Assembly (NCBI GenBank): GCA_949825065.1
Contig: OX463854.1
Span: 13,491,112 to 13,555,111, forward strand
Direction of reading: 5' to 3'
Source of the DNA: Odontocerum albicorne
Lineage: Eukaryota; Arthropoda; Insecta; Trichoptera; Odontoceridae
Length of the DNA: 64,000 nt
Of the stretch, positions 23,030 through 35,157 are shown piece by piece (position 1 is the stretch's first letter; every line of letters begins with the position of its first letter). Both the position numbers and the translations under genes were made by a program. The notes beneath the pieces are model-generated. The model was given only the letters and a program-made list of their open reading frames with translations, had not been told where the DNA came from and ran no database searches.

Positions 23030-24485
23030 AAATTTTATGGCTTATTAGAAAACAAAGTCACTTCCGTATATTTAAAAAAAATTTTAGTTTTAATAAATTT
23101 TATTTTATTTAGAAGCAGTCATGTTTGATGGAGATAGAACTTTTTTCTTCATTTCTTATGATTATAATAATGTGATAGGGGGTATTCATTTATATCCTTT
23201 TATATCCATGTCTAAGAATTTAAGAAACGTGTAACAACTTTATTCAGAAAATATAAATTTAAATTTGACACAAAACACTCTTTTGTTTAGCAAAAGCTGG
23301 TATAATTACGTGTTAATTTCTATTTTGTTCGGCAAATTGAGAGCGCCGTAATATCGCAGAACTCAGTTAGGAGTACATAAGATTGTGATAACGCGAAGCA
23401 ATTTCCATACATAATCCCACGCCGAGCCCGACTAAGGCCCTCGGGCTGTCGAGACCGGGAACGTGTGTGTACATCAGGACCAAACGAAATATCTCGCCCC
23501 GGTAGAATAAATTGGGAAATAAGAACCAACCAGTTTGCGGAAGTTTACAAAAATTAATTCAATTAATACAAATTTTAAATATATTTTTTTCACGAAACTT
23601 AAACACGCGATACATTGAGTTTTGCTGAGTTTTGTAGCGAAAAAAAAAAAGTTGATACAACTCCCCTCTACTACATTAATTTACGTGTTTCTAGCTTTTC
23701 GATTTTTCAACAACTTTCAAGTCACAGGGTTACCGATCAAGTTGTAAGAATAGAATTGTAAATTATTACATATTACATATAATGCACAAACATATATTAA
23801 ACTACAAAAAGCTAGATGGATTAAATGTATTTAATAACCTTGTCTATCATGGATCTAAATTGTCAATTGTAGGGAATACGATGCTGAATTAAAAAAAAAC
23901 GCAATAGCGAAAAGTGCAATATCCTGACTTTTAGATGTAATATCAAGTCGACTGAAATACTTTTGGTAAAAAGAGGAGTTTTCACTTTATGCCTATATGC
24001 ACCAGAATCCTGAATATTGCTGGTTGCATGTAAATGCCGAATATCTTTTACATGAGAAAAGCTACAAAGTTTTATTTCTTGGTTATATTCCCTCCGTAAA
24101 TTTTCTTCTGGCCAATGTGTTCTTCTAAACATAAACAGATGCAGGAAAATACCATATATAAAAGCTGAAGTCACATTCTTTCTTTTCTTACACTTGATTT
24201 GTAATGTTTTAAGTCATGTATTTTATTTGTTTAATAATAGTAGGTTTAATTATTCCTGAGTGAATTTGTTAAGAGTCCGTTATTTTCTAGAATCTATATA
24301 CATTTTCATTTTATTATTAGATTTAGTGCAATCTGTCCTTGCTGCCTACTTCAACATGGAAATGGCGTAATAGTATGTTTGTACAAACATTTTATATATA
24401 ACTTAGCGCTTTGCATAAAAAATTGTACTTTAATTTCTTGTGATATAATTAAAACAATTTAAAAAAAAAATTCAATCTTATATAT
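23030..24485. other. unassigned stretch with a GC-rich island
   Basis: Mostly AT-rich. The part at 23340-23500 is GC-rich (around CCGAGCCCGACTAAGGCCC) and minus-strand open (23320-23529) without a recognisable domain. Another minus frame at 23863-24174 holds RRTHWPEENLRREYNQE but no splice or start support. Confidence 0.3.
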
Positions 24486-24490
24486 TTTAT

Positions 24491-24610
24491 TGAATGAAAA
24501 AAGATCAACAAAAATATATACCATGCGCATGTCAGTGAAAGTTGCGGTAGAGAAAAACCAAAGAAATCATGATTGCATCAAGTGAATGATATTTTGAGAA
24601 AAGGAAATAG
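24491..24610 (+). pseudogene. LINE family R fragment (left side of a nested insertion)
   Basis: Reads MNEKRSTKIYTMRMSV and, in another frame, a KGN-type stretch from AAGTGAATGATATTTTGAG. It matches the MNE.RLTKKIY and DQVNDILKKGN region of family R. The continuation (VRNRK...MNIVK and the tail) resumes at about 25547. Confidence 0.55.
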
Positions 24611-25546
24611 TCACTCGACATGTTTATTGTTCGCTGACGACTTGAAAATTTTCAAGAAGATCAATTCACCTCACGACTGTGCACAGTTACAACAGGACCT
24701 AGACTCCCTAGTCTCCTGGACTGAGCAAAATCATCTTCTGTTCAACATTAATAAATGTGTCTGTGTATCTTATAGTCGATCGTTTTCATCAATCCACCAT
24801 CAGTATACTATACAGGGAGTGGCACTAAACAGAGTTTCTGAATTCAAGGATTTGGGCGTAACCTTCGATGTCGGACTCACGTTCGTTAACCATGTCTCAC
24901 GTTTGATATCGGACTGTTACAAACTACTCGGTTTTATAATGAGAATATCAAGAGAATTTAACAGCACCGATATCCTCGGAAACTTATATAATTATCTAAT
25001 TAGAACCAAATTAGAATATACATCTACGGTTGGGCTCCTCATCAGCTCAAATATAAAAACAATATAGAACAAATACAAAAAAAAATCCTCAGATATCTAT
25101 GCTACAGAACAAAGGGCGATTACCCAAAATATGCTCACCATGCCTAACTTATCACGGTGTGTAACTATGGAAGCCTCGAAACAAGAAGGCAAGAATCCAT
25201 TGCGATATTTCTAATAAAGGTTTTCCAAGGTTCCTTTAACTGTCCCGCGATTCTAGAAGCACTATGTTTATATGTACCCAATAAATATAGCCGTGCAAGA
25301 AACCACTCCCTGTTCTACATACCAACTTACAGGACGAATATCATGGCTAAACACTCAGTCACGCGTGGTATAGAGATATTGAACCAACTGAATGACACGG
25401 TTGATATGTTCTCGGTACCGTCTAGCAGTATGAGAAGAATCCTGGCTGATATTATTCCTAACGAATAAGCTAACGCTAGAAGCAGACCCTATTTGTGTAA
25501 CAGAAGAAATCCGTGCAATGTGGATAAAAAATAAAAAAAAATAATA
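24610..25546 (+). mobile_element. 5'-truncated Jockey/CR1-type LINE nested in another LINE
   Basis: Starts abruptly in the reverse transcriptase with TCLLFADDLKIFKKINSPHD (catalytic FADD intact), then LVSWTEQNHLLFNINKC, FKDLGVTFDVGLTFVNH and RTKLEYTSTVG. A frameshift near 25050 is followed by IQKKILRYLCYRTKGD, then GSLETRRQESIAIFLIKV and ILADIIPNE with a stop at 25466. An A-rich tail (25525-25546) marks the 3' end. It is truncated at the 5' end as is usual for target-primed reverse transcription. Confidence 0.8.
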
Positions 25547-25668
25547 ACGTTAGAGAAATCGTAAAAATTGTATGAATATAGTAAAGACGAAAGATACATG
25601 TTACGACAGGAAAGTCTAGCGTCATATTATATTTGCCTATCCCGATAGGGTAAAGATGTGATGCATGT
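25547..25668 (+). pseudogene. LINE family R 3' end (right side of the nested insertion)
   Basis: GTTAGAGAAATCGTAAAAATTG continues the interrupted ORF, and GAAAGTCTAGCGTCATATTA followed by TTTGCCTATCCCGATAGGGT and AAGATGTGATG is the conserved 3' tail of family R. Confidence 0.55.
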
Positions 25669-25669
25669 G

Positions 25670-27025
25670 GAATGATTTAACTTTTTTCCCTTTATTTTCC
25701 CTACTAATATTATATAATGAACATTTTCCATGGAGAAAAATCAATGTGGCACATATTAACGTATCCGTCGCTAGGATATTCATCATAATATATTTGTTTA
25801 CATTAAAGGAATTTAATCAAATGTTCGTCTCCAAAATTAAAAAAAAAAATTAAATTTTTTTGATTATTCTGTTATGATTTATTTAGTCTAATTGATCTGA
25901 AGAAATCATGAAAGATTGCTGTTATTACTTGCACAATAGGCTACCATATTTGTACATAATCCAAAGAGTTGTCATATATGGTAAAAGTTGTTGACCATAA
26001 ACATTTATAGATAAAAAAAACAATGAAAACATTAGAGGCATTCCAATTATATGTAAAGATTGACCGATTATGTCCCACCTACATATTCCTCGCCTTTGGT
26101 CGAAGTACAAATTGCACAAAAATACGACTCGGTCCTGATATACTCGTATATTGTACATGGCCTATAATACGAGTATGTCAGAGAAACCGAAACACTCAAG
26201 ACGATATATCTCGTGTTCTCTCCATAGCTAATTGGATTTGTACAAAATTGAGGATTAAATAGGAAAGGGTAAATTCTAAATATGTTAAATGAGTTTTGTT
26301 CTAAAGTTTTAGCAGATCTACGAACCAGATGAAATTTGATTTAATTCGTGGGGCTGTTTATCATCAAAATTGCAAAAGGGATGGTCTTTCTCGCTAAACT
26401 GGCTTTGGTACGATTAAGTAGATTAGTTTAATAACCCTTGTATCTATGATGGATGAATCACTTTTAGAATATATAAAATGATACTTGTATCTTTTTTTTT
26501 TAACAATCATAATTTCACATTTAAATTTTTTTTTCGTATCTAATATTCATATGAAGAGATAATGAGTTTGATTGGTTATATTTTTTTAATATAACTTAAC
26601 TCTTTTATCCTCAATAAACTAATTCCTTAGATCTACCCATTTGTCCATTGTATACTTCCATCTGGCTGCACGTCTAAGTTTTGTTTTATACGTGTTATGC
26701 AAATTGTTTTTAGCGCAAAACGCTATCCACTCGGGCGTTACTGTAACTGCTTATTCTTCTTTTTAAAGTATTTTTGCTATTGGGGTGTTCTTGGAGTTAT
26801 ACAGTGCTCCATTTTATTATTAGTATGTTTCTTGATTTTTGTGGTGAATAATAGAAGAGTTTTGTCTTTTTGTGTTGTTGCAACAGTCATTCAATACATT
26901 TTTGTGTTGTTGCAATAGTCATTCAATACATTTTTAGATGATGTTCGTTTTCAGTAATCTTTTAATTGAATTCATCTTCTTATTGCTATAAATGGCCAAG
27001 TAGAACCAAAACAAGATGGTTCTTC
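25670..27025. other. unassigned stretch with a 31-bp tandem pair
   Basis: No gene recognised. Two copies of GTGTTGTTGCAA(C/T)AGTCATTCAATACATTTTT (split: GTGTTGTTGCAA and AGTCATTCAATACATTTTT) lie in tandem at 26872-26934. Octamers TACTCGTA/TACGAGTA occur at 26141 and 26168. Confidence 0.4.
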
Positions 27026-27029
27026 TTAT

Positions 27030-27490
27030 TTTGTCTGTCTCCAAATGTTAGAAACATGAGTGGCATATGTAACTTTAGGAAGCACTTGAAGACAGTCGAT
27101 TTTGGAAAGTCCCATCAAAATTAATGATTATACAATATAATATACGAATATTACACACAAATACTACACTACACCTAAAGCCGTATATTTGATAATCATA
27201 TCTTGCTAGACCTACAAAGGTTTCATGATAATAAGTTTTTTGTATTTTTTCTCTAAATATGTTTTTTTAAACGTATACAGACATGGGAAGGTACCATATC
27301 TAATGGTCGCAACCACAAACTTTTTTCCTTACACTCAGCTTGTTTTTAAACTGTCAATGTTGGTTCGAATGAATTCCGTGTTAAAACGTTCTCGAGGAAA
27401 GTTTTATTTTAACTGCGCTATATCATTGGTCGTTTCAATATTATTACTATATTTACACACGAAGAGTAATTCTGCATTTCAATGTCCTTC
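27030..27490 (+). repeat. old dispersed repeat, partner of 1095-1570
   Basis: Shares with 1095-1570 an FRKHLKT-type coding scrap (27075-27100), CCTACAAAGGTTT and TTACACTCAGCTTGTTTTTAA, and a B-box-like GGTTCGAATGAATTCC at 27363. Diverged; type uncertain. Confidence 0.4.
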
Positions 27491-27638
27491 TACTTGTCAA
27501 TTATTTATTTTAATTGTCAATGTATCATCAAATCCTTGTAAAAAAGGAAATTAAGTGTTTGATTGCTAGTATTTGAGGAAAATATACCTTTTGTATTTTT
27601 TTCTTCCTACCCTTTTTGCTTTTCATTCATTAATATTT

Positions 27639-27731
27639 TTCTTCAGTATAACTTCACTCATCAAGATGGTTCTTCAGTATAACTCTACTCATCAAGATTG
27701 TTCTTCAGAATAACTTAACTCAAAAAGGTTG
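27639..27731 (+). repeat. three-copy 31-bp tandem repeat
   Basis: Units starting TTCTTCAGTATAACT at 27639, 27670 and 27701, ending ACTCATCAAGAT; the third is more diverged. Confidence 0.85.
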
Positions 27732-27784
27732 ATTTTTCGGCATCTTATAAAGTAATATTACTAAAAAAAACTTTAAAATTTACA

Positions 27785-28165
27785 TACGTATCATCACGCC
27801 ATGTCCCTTGAAATTTAGGCAAAGAGAACAAATCTTCAAACCTTTCTATCCATGCACAAAAATTTTGCCTCCTCGATATTCATATATCTCGTCATTTTAA
27901 ATCTTCTGTTATTTATACTTCCTACGTACCTTCATTAAAAATCTGGCTCATTAGGTCCAGTCACATTTTTCTTAGTCTACCATTTCCACGCACCCTTTGC
28001 ACTTCTGACTTGTGTATTCACTTAGTCATTCATTCATCATAGATTCTCTTCAAAACCATCTTAAAGCTCCTATCTTAATCTTACTTGAAACATCTATTTT
28101 ATCATTGCATTTATTTTGATATCTTCATTCCGATATTTTTTAATATCTCAGCAACCTCTTCTGTC
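27785..28165 (-). pseudogene. LINE family R C-terminal remnant
   Basis: On the minus strand one frame gives VSSKIKIGALRWF, a stretch equivalent to the ER.MNE region, and further fragments as far as NDEIYEYRGGKIF. It ends at the family tail (AAATTTCAAGGGACATGGCGTGATGATACG; parts AAATTTCAAGGGAC and ATGGCGTGATG). It aligns well with 17557-17880. Confidence 0.6.
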
Positions 28166-28257
28166 GTACAAAGCTGTTTTTTCTCGTTCGATGCCTTGAT
28201 TTGGTCATCATCAATGCTAATTTACCTTCCAGAACATCATCAAGTGGCGTATCATCA

Positions 28258-28450
28258 TAACGACCTCCCGTAACCTAGTTGATAAAACATCTGTCTCCCA
28301 GCCCTGAGATTGCGGGATCAATTCCCGTTGGAACCCAGATTTTTTTAATGATTCCAGTCTAGTATTTGCTGAAGACCTATTTGACATATTCTTGGTTGAT
28401 TGGAAGATATTGCCGTATGGCAATAAGCCTGCCAGGTTTTACTGTATATA
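28258..28450 (+). mobile_element. SINE, family B, near full length
   Basis: AACGACCTCCCGTAACCTAG, TGTCTCCCAGCCCTGAGATT, GCGGGATCAATTCCCGTTGG, then ATTCCAGTCTAG, TTGGTTGATTGGAAGATATT, GCCGTATGGCAATAAGCCTG and CCAGGTTTTACTGTATA. This is one of the clearest copies of the consensus. Confidence 0.75.
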
Positions 28451-28628
28451 TCAAAAGTCTAAAACAACTCAATTTTTTTTTAAACCACATTTGACACACA
28501 ACGATTGCTTACTGCAACCTCGCCATACAATGTATACATATATGCTTTTGGTTTTTGTACTATTTTTTCCCTTTGCTGTAGTCAAGTCATCAAGTACCAA
28601 AAAACGAATAATTCTGGTTCATCTTTAA

Positions 28629-28674
28629 AATCACATTCATCATACATCCCTTCCAATGTATGATGAATGTGATT
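28629..28674. repeat. perfect 19-bp hairpin
   Basis: Arms AATCACATTCATCATACAT (28629-28647) and their exact reverse complement (28656-28674) around an 8-nt loop. No surrounding element recognised. Confidence 0.9.
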
Positions 28675-28679
28675 GAAAA

Positions 28680-30180
28680 AAGTGTAATCAAATTGAGTAA
28701 TCGATAGCTTAATAAATTGTCAATATAATAACAATTTACATTCAGTACTTTAGAGCTGAAGTCATCAACAAAAATTTTATCTAAACAATATTTATCCACG
28801 AAATACGACTCACTTTCCAGAAAACACATTATGTTTGGGTGCTTAAGATGGTCCACATAATTTACAAAAAATATAATAGCTGAGGAATTAAAATCGAATT
28901 CTAAAATGAGCGACCTTTTTCAGGTAGGTCAAAAACATTGAATCGTAAGAGTAAAAAATCCTCACCCAAAACACATTTATTAGCTTTAACTAAAAAATCC
29001 TAGTGATCTCCGTGCTTACATTGGTAAGATTTAATACTTGATTTTTACCATGGAGAGTTGGAATCGATTTCCAATGTTACCAGAAAAAAGGCAGAGTGGC
29101 AAAAAATTTCTTCTGGTAATACTCGTATATTATGCGCTAAATACTCGTATGTGCGAGTTATGTTATCTTATCACATGGAATTGTATTGCTAACACATGCG
29201 ATAACAATAAACGAGTTATGGGCCAACTTCAGTTATTCTAAACCCGAAAACTCGATAATTGGAGCCAAAGACAATGATATTACCAATTCGGACATTAGGA
29301 ATGAATTCATGAAGAAATCAAATACAATATAATTGATATTAAACTTGTTCATGAAATAATAAAATTAATCTGAAACAAGTGTACAGAATCTTTTTTCCAA
29401 TTTAAAAAGGATATGTATCTTAAAAGTTAATTAAATATTTGACAGAAAAATAATGATGCTAAGTGTTTTGATATGATACCTGTAGGCTGAGGGATTGATT
29501 TTCACTTTAACCCGATTTATTTTTAAAAGCTTTTCATTCTGTTTTTCACTAAAAGCCACATCTTTATAGTTGACTGAAAGAGATTGGCATCAACAGCAAT
29601 AAGTCACCCAGGTTGTACTGTATATAACGTACATGTAATACAATACAACGATTGCGAGGGATTGAAAAACTACTAAGATGAAGGTATTTTTCTTAGAATC
29701 ATGTCGCTGAGATGTTGTGTATCTTGTTCAACATGAATTCATTTGCTAGAATATTTCTGTATCAAGTTAACTTGGTTGGCCAGGGTAGTTCAATACTATT
29801 ATATTTATTTATATTAACAGTAATTTATTGTTTCTGCTTTTTATAATGTTTTGAGATTTAATTTTAATTGTTATTTTTATCTTGTTTCGGTTTCTATGAT
29901 TTAGGATTTAAAAATATTGATTTGCATAACTGTTTATCATGTACATCTTGGGTTTTGTCCATTCGTATTCCATAAAAAAGGTGTTTTACTATATGTATTG
30001 AGAGGATGAATAATGCAAGTAAATTTTTTTTTTGTGTTTCCTAAACGTTTTTTTTTTGTATGTATGTATCATACCATATATGGTAGTTTTTTAAAGTCCT
30101 TCCATGCGTAAGACAGCCACAGACATATTGTATCTTTGTATATATTGTTATCGTTTTAATGTTTATACTTCATTTTTTAA
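28680..30180. other. unassigned stretch with a faint SINE
   Basis: The section 29475-29640 follows the family B body order loosely (TTTTTCACTAAAAGCCACATC, TTGACTGAAAGAGATT, CACCCAGGTTGTACTGTATA) and is probably a worn copy. The rest is AT-rich; nothing else seen. Confidence 0.35.
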
Positions 30181-30182
30181 AT

Positions 30183-30352
30183 AATATATATGGTTGAAGT
30201 CATAAGTATCCTTTTACCCTCAAACGCCAGTCGGAAAAAGTGCCTGTGTCGTTCGAAGGATTCGAACGACACAGCCACTCACAGCTCGGGGCTCGAACCG
30301 ATAACCTTTCGCACGGAAGTCCAGTGCGTTACCGCGCGGCCATGCCCCTCAT
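30183..30352 (-). mobile_element. SINE, family A (5' half)
   Basis: The reverse complement starts AGGGGCATGGCCGCGCGGTA, ACGCACTGGACTTCCGTGCG, AAAGGTTATCGGTTCGAGCC, with intact A and B boxes. The body continues into a 12-bp hairpin, GTGTCGTTCGAA/TTCGAACGACAC, and the CTTATGACTTC block, shared with the copies at 35381 and 61926. Confidence 0.75.
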
Positions 30353-30895
30353 TACATCTTGTGTTTTGTATTGACGGGGATTAACACTTTAATGTATATT
30401 TTTAAATGATTGAAGTTGACCGTACATTGTCGGAAAATAAAATGAAATAAAAATTTAAAATTATCTGGAATTGGACTAATAAATTTTTTTTATAAAATAG
30501 TTTTTCAATTGCTAATATTATGTTAGTTTCACATTAAAAAAATATCTTTAAGGGTTTTCAATGTATGACATGCAGGGGTTTAAATGTGTATTTTTCGAGT
30601 AATATCATTGTATTTCACTAAGTTACAGAATTTAGTTAGACAACAGGGCAACGTAAGATGCTTTAATTTGTTTGGGACGCCAGTCAAAAGTTTAAAGTTA
30701 CTCCAGTCACTCCAACTCCTGAATATTAATGGTTTTGTGTGTGTGGAGTAAGTTGTCTTGGACCTTGTAGTTTTTGTTAGAATACGACTCGTGTATTTTG
30801 TGTTGCTTTAGAATAATTTTGAATTCATACGTAGGATTTATGTTAAATTGTAGTACAGAATAACTGAAAATTTATGTTCACTTTGTTTAATCGCC
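30353..30895. other. unassigned spacer
   Basis: AT-rich; nothing recognised. Confidence 0.35.
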
Positions 30896-30899
30896 ACTT

Positions 30900-31450
30900 T
30901 ATGAATACGAAACGCGATGGGAAACAAATTCAACGGAGCACTTAAACATATAAACTTAAACCGGGCAGTATCAATATTACTAAGATGATAGATAGCCCAG
31001 AGTAGAATATTTGTGCCAATTTTGACTGAAACATGGACGTTGAAAAAAACTGATTAATTATGTAGAAATGTGTGCACTGAGAAGAATACATGAGGGATAA
31101 TATATGACAGAATAGGAAATATGACGATAAGGGATGAATGTGAACTAAAGGCTGACGTGTTGAATAATATAACGAAAACCACCCTGAAATAGAACGATTG
31201 AATGAAGAAAGCTAATAACAAAATCACTGTATAGTGCAAGCGTGGGAGAGGAATATGAGTGAAAGTCGTGAGAGAGGAACAACGAAAAAGTATTGTTGTG
31301 TCAATTGAATGATATTTTGAAAGAAGGAAATATTGAAAATCTACAGATAATATGAAAGATGTGTGTTTAAATAGGAAAGTCTGGTACTTTGTCTACCCAT
31401 CACAAAAATGTTATGATGGTATATTTATGTCCGAATCATCACATATATAC
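30900..31450 (+). pseudogene. decayed LINE family R copy
   Basis: Shattered frames give NAMGNKFNGALKH (equivalent to RV.GALH), LTETWTLKK (equivalent to YGSESW), a YDRIGNMTIRDECELKADVL block and ATTGAATGATATTTTGAAAG near 31310. The family tail GAAAGTCTGGTACTTTGTCT plus ACCCATCACAAAAATG ends it. Collinear with 17290-17880. Confidence 0.6.
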
Positions 31451-31454
31451 ATAT

Positions 31455-32950
31455 AGTCATCAATTTTTACAGTCGACAGATCTGAAACACAAAGGATATC
31501 GTAAGGTGAAGTAAGATAAATATGCGGTTATGGATAGAAAAGGCAAATGCAAAATCCCATACACACAGCACATGAGATACCAGATACAAAGTGTGTTAAC
31601 ATCTGATACTCTGTCTTCAATAATGATTTTCGGAACATAACAGATCCAAAATCAAAAGACTTTTATTTAACATCATATTAATCTTAAAATGGCGTGTATC
31701 AAGTAAGCACACTAACACATTGTAATTATTGTAACAGCTTACATAATATTGAGAAATATTAAAAAAGGCCTTTACAAATATTTTTGAATACGAAATTTAC
31801 CGCCAGAAAACTTGCACAGTAAATCGAAGCAAAAGTAAATATTTATATTAGTATCAGTTTCAATTTATAGAAACAATAAACTGCTGGAAGGGAATTTGTA
31901 GGAGACAGCGAATGACCGATTGACTAAAAGAAAAATCGTCCGGGAGGGTAAAGCTCTACTTGAGTTTTACGAGTATATCACCCTTAGGTATATCAGCCTG
32001 TTTTGTATATACGAGTACATATATTTATGTCTTTCTATTACAAATTTAAAGTATGCGTGAATGAAATAATATTGATTATTAGTTATTGTTTAAGTATTTT
32101 AATGAATATTTTTCATTTACTTGATATTTTTGTGGTATATTTTTAACGTAATTTATGTAACGATTCCATTATTTGGAATAAAATATTTACTAACGAATCA
32201 ATTGAAATAGATTGTACCATATGTGACAAATATTTGTCATATATTATGTATATGAAAAAGTCGCATACTTTATTGTATTTTTTTTGTTTTTGCCTCAAAA
32301 CCTTTCAGCATGGTCCAGGTAACATAATAACATTATACTTGAGACAAATGAGCGTTAGTTGGAAACAAATGACACATAGTACTCGTAATTAACCAAATAG
32401 ATATTAAAAAATCGTTACATTTTAACAACACAAATTTTATAAAAATGAGAAATATTCCAACAACCCTTTGTGTGTTTTTCTAATTCGTCTCTTAAGGACT
32501 TGTTATTTAGTAAATAATAAAGCGTCTGTTAAACTGCTGAAAAATTATTTCAATTTACCCCTTGTAAAAAAAACCTTAACAACTCTTTCAAAATAATTTG
32601 TTTCTCTTTAGTAATGAACGAAACGAGTACGGCACGGCTTACACCCATATACAGTCGTAACCTTCTATTTGCGTTGGGGTATATTGTGGTCCGCCCGAAT
32701 ATGAAGTCCAGAGGGTAATAAATAATTCTATTAACGGATCTCTCCCGAAATTTCCTCTCATATGAAACCGGGTATTATTTATGTGAAAAAGAGCAAATTT
32801 TATTCTCTTTGAATAAAAAAGATATTGGCTTTATGGTATATTTGAGTTTTCTTGCCATTTCGGTACTAAAAAATCAATATGAAATTTATATTATACACAT
32901 AGTTTTGATGTCGATGCAAAATGAAAATAGAAATTACCATGAATTATTTA
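31455..32950. other. unassigned stretch
   Basis: No gene recognised. TACGAGTA/TACTCGTA octamers occur at 31968, 32010 and 32380. Confidence 0.35.
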
Positions 32951-32954
32951 AAAT

Positions 32955-33025
32955 TAAGTCATTGTGGAGGTTTAAAGACATTGTAATTTGTTTTGTCTAG
33001 CACTGTTTATTCCACTTTATAAAAC
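32955..33025 (-). mobile_element. fragment of family 1 palindromic element
   Basis: The reverse complement reads GGAATAAACAGTGCTAGACA, AAACAAATTACAATG, TCTTTAAACCTCCACAATG: the outer end of the family 1 unit with the start of the MSLNLHN stub. The hammerhead-like core is absent. Confidence 0.6.
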
Positions 33026-34720
33026 GATAAAATAAATCTTGGAAATATATATTTTTACCAAATGTTCATCCAAATACAGTGACTTGGATGTTCCTAGGGC
33101 CACTAATCAGTCCAATTTATTTCCGTTACACAATCGACAGAAAATGTTTGATTTGATTTTCTGATAATGACGTGAAAACCTTGACATCGGTAAGGACATC
33201 GGTAAGATTATTTTTTAAATAGATTAATTGAAAACTAAATCTTCATTAAAATACCATTGATGTAATGCGCCTCAAACGTATTTCTCTGATATCAATGTGG
33301 ACGAAATACATATTTTAATATGCGTGGTAAGTCAGTGGGTGATGACAATATTTCAATTCAGTAAATTTATCTTATTATAGATGTTATTCTTCCAACAATT
33401 ACACATGTTATTATTTTTTCCTTATATGTATATCATATATGCAACTTTGAAAAGCACTTGTTATTCTCGTCTCCAAAATTGCATCACCAATATCTCTCAA
33501 AGGCTCTAGATCCATATCCGTTCTACAATTTTCTCTAAAATCATCAAAGAGAGCAGTTAATAACCGACTTAACCTTCACTTTATTCATTAGAAACTATTC
33601 AATCCTTTACAATCTCGATTTAAGCTACACAACCGCTTCTGTTAAGATAACTGATGATATAAAACGAGCAATGATGGGTAACAATGTTGTGTCTCGTGGA
33701 TAATGCCAATCCTTTTATACTGTAGATATTGATGTACTGCTGACATGTGTGAGTTTCTTAAATACCTGAGGGCCTGTTATTGACTCGTTTGATAGACGTC
33801 TAGGGGGAGATCATTAGCACAAATTTGTCATCTGTTCAATGCTCTTAACACTTATATACAGTAACTTACAAATATGTAACCATACTTGTACTTACACTGC
33901 ATTAAGTACACTGAATTTTGAAATTCAATGGATCTCCGAAAGAATTAAAACAAAGATTTATTTATGAACTCAAATAAGTCTCAAAATATCATTATCGGTA
34001 GTCTATTACTTCGCAACAAATAAACTACTGATTCAATGGAGTAGAATGGTTTAAAATCTCGAAATCGCATTTCACTCAGCTCTTTTATGACGAAAACTAA
34101 TGAATAAGTAAGCCATATAATTTTTTGCTTTCTTCTCCTAAAATTGTTTCAAAAATATTTATTTTCCAAAATATAGATCGTGTTTTTGCCGATTCTCACT
34201 CTGTGTTTTGGCCAAGTCCTGACAATGTGGGTGTAAATTACCTGAACATCGCAAAAGGACAGTCAAACAAACCCCTCATATCTTGTTAAAAAAATCCTGT
34301 CACTTATAATTTTATTTTCTTCATATAAAGTTGTAATGTAAAACTTTCATCCAACACCGAACTCAAAATTGTTAAACATTTTTTCTAGTTAGTGTGAATA
34401 TATACTCTTAGAATAAATTTGTCAAAATTTACATTGTGCAAATAAGTGTTTGAATAAATAAGTGCATTTAATATGTCAATAACCTGTTTTTTTTCAAATG
34501 ATTCTAGATAAAAATACAATATTTGATATGTCAAGTGAGAATTATATACACCGGGAAATGTGTAGTACACATTTCAATTCAACACTATTCATTTGAAAAG
34601 ACGCAGAGAAAATAAAATCTATTGTAAATTCCTAAATTATCTCTTGAAAGAAAATCTATTTTATGTAAATTCTGTAAGGTTTTTATGTTAACTAAACAAA
34701 ATCTCAAGGTAACTTCCGGG
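33026..34720. other. unassigned stretch
   Basis: No gene recognised. Around 33430-33510, TATGCAACTTTGAAAAGCACTTG resembles the dispersed repeat at 1095 and 27030. Confidence 0.35.
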
Positions 34721-34724
34721 ATAT

Positions 34725-34930
34725 ATTGTAGTTCGTTAGACCTGACTTCTAAGTCAAAGGTTGCGAGTTCAAATCCCATCAGTACCTCTCTTTTAAATGT
34801 AACATTCTGGTTTTCATGTCAGACTTCTTTTACTTTTTTCTTGTTGGTTGTAAGAGGTAGTCACATAAAACATCACATTGCAGACTTGTGAAACAAAGAA
34901 TCAATTTGCCGGATTATACTGTGAACAATA
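34725..34930 (+). mobile_element. degraded SINE, family B
   Basis: TTCGTTAGACCTGACTTC, AAGGTTGCGAGTTCAAATCCC (B box), CATTCTGGTTTTCATGTC, TTCTTGTTGGTTGTAA and GCCGGATTATACTGTGAAC follow the family B order, with substitutions and small deletions. Confidence 0.5.
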
Positions 34931-34974
34931 AAAGCGTAACATAATACTTCAACAATAATAATAATAGTAACAGA

Positions 34975-35155
34975 ATTTTGCTATTCGAGTATTTTCTCGA
35001 GCCGTAAGAATGACCAGAGGCAGTATGCTCCAAGCAAGCAGACCTCCAGGATGACCTCCCAAAAGATGGAAAGACAGCTGGCAGTCGACGTCACAAGAGG
35101 GAAACAATGATGCAGGACCATAACAGGCCAACAGGCTTAAAATAAGAAGAAGAAG
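34975..35155 (+). pseudogene. LINE ORF2 extreme C-terminus with GAA tail
   Basis: Reads MTRGSMLQASRPPG followed by a PPKRW block (GRPP.RW is the common motif before the end of many insect LINE ORF2 proteins). In a second frame it gives AVDVTRGKQ and RTITGQQA, then AAGAAGAAGAAGC at the 3' end. The GAA-repeat tail resembles that of the copy at 43390. Confidence 0.55.
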
Positions 35156-35157
35156 CA

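Noticed and set aside
23320..23529. Gene in the GC-rich island
   Set aside because: Open on the minus strand but no domain, start context or splice sites; composition alone is not enough.
30290..30352. True tRNA gene on the minus strand
   Set aside because: Same head as three other copies with a common non-tRNA body: SINE A.
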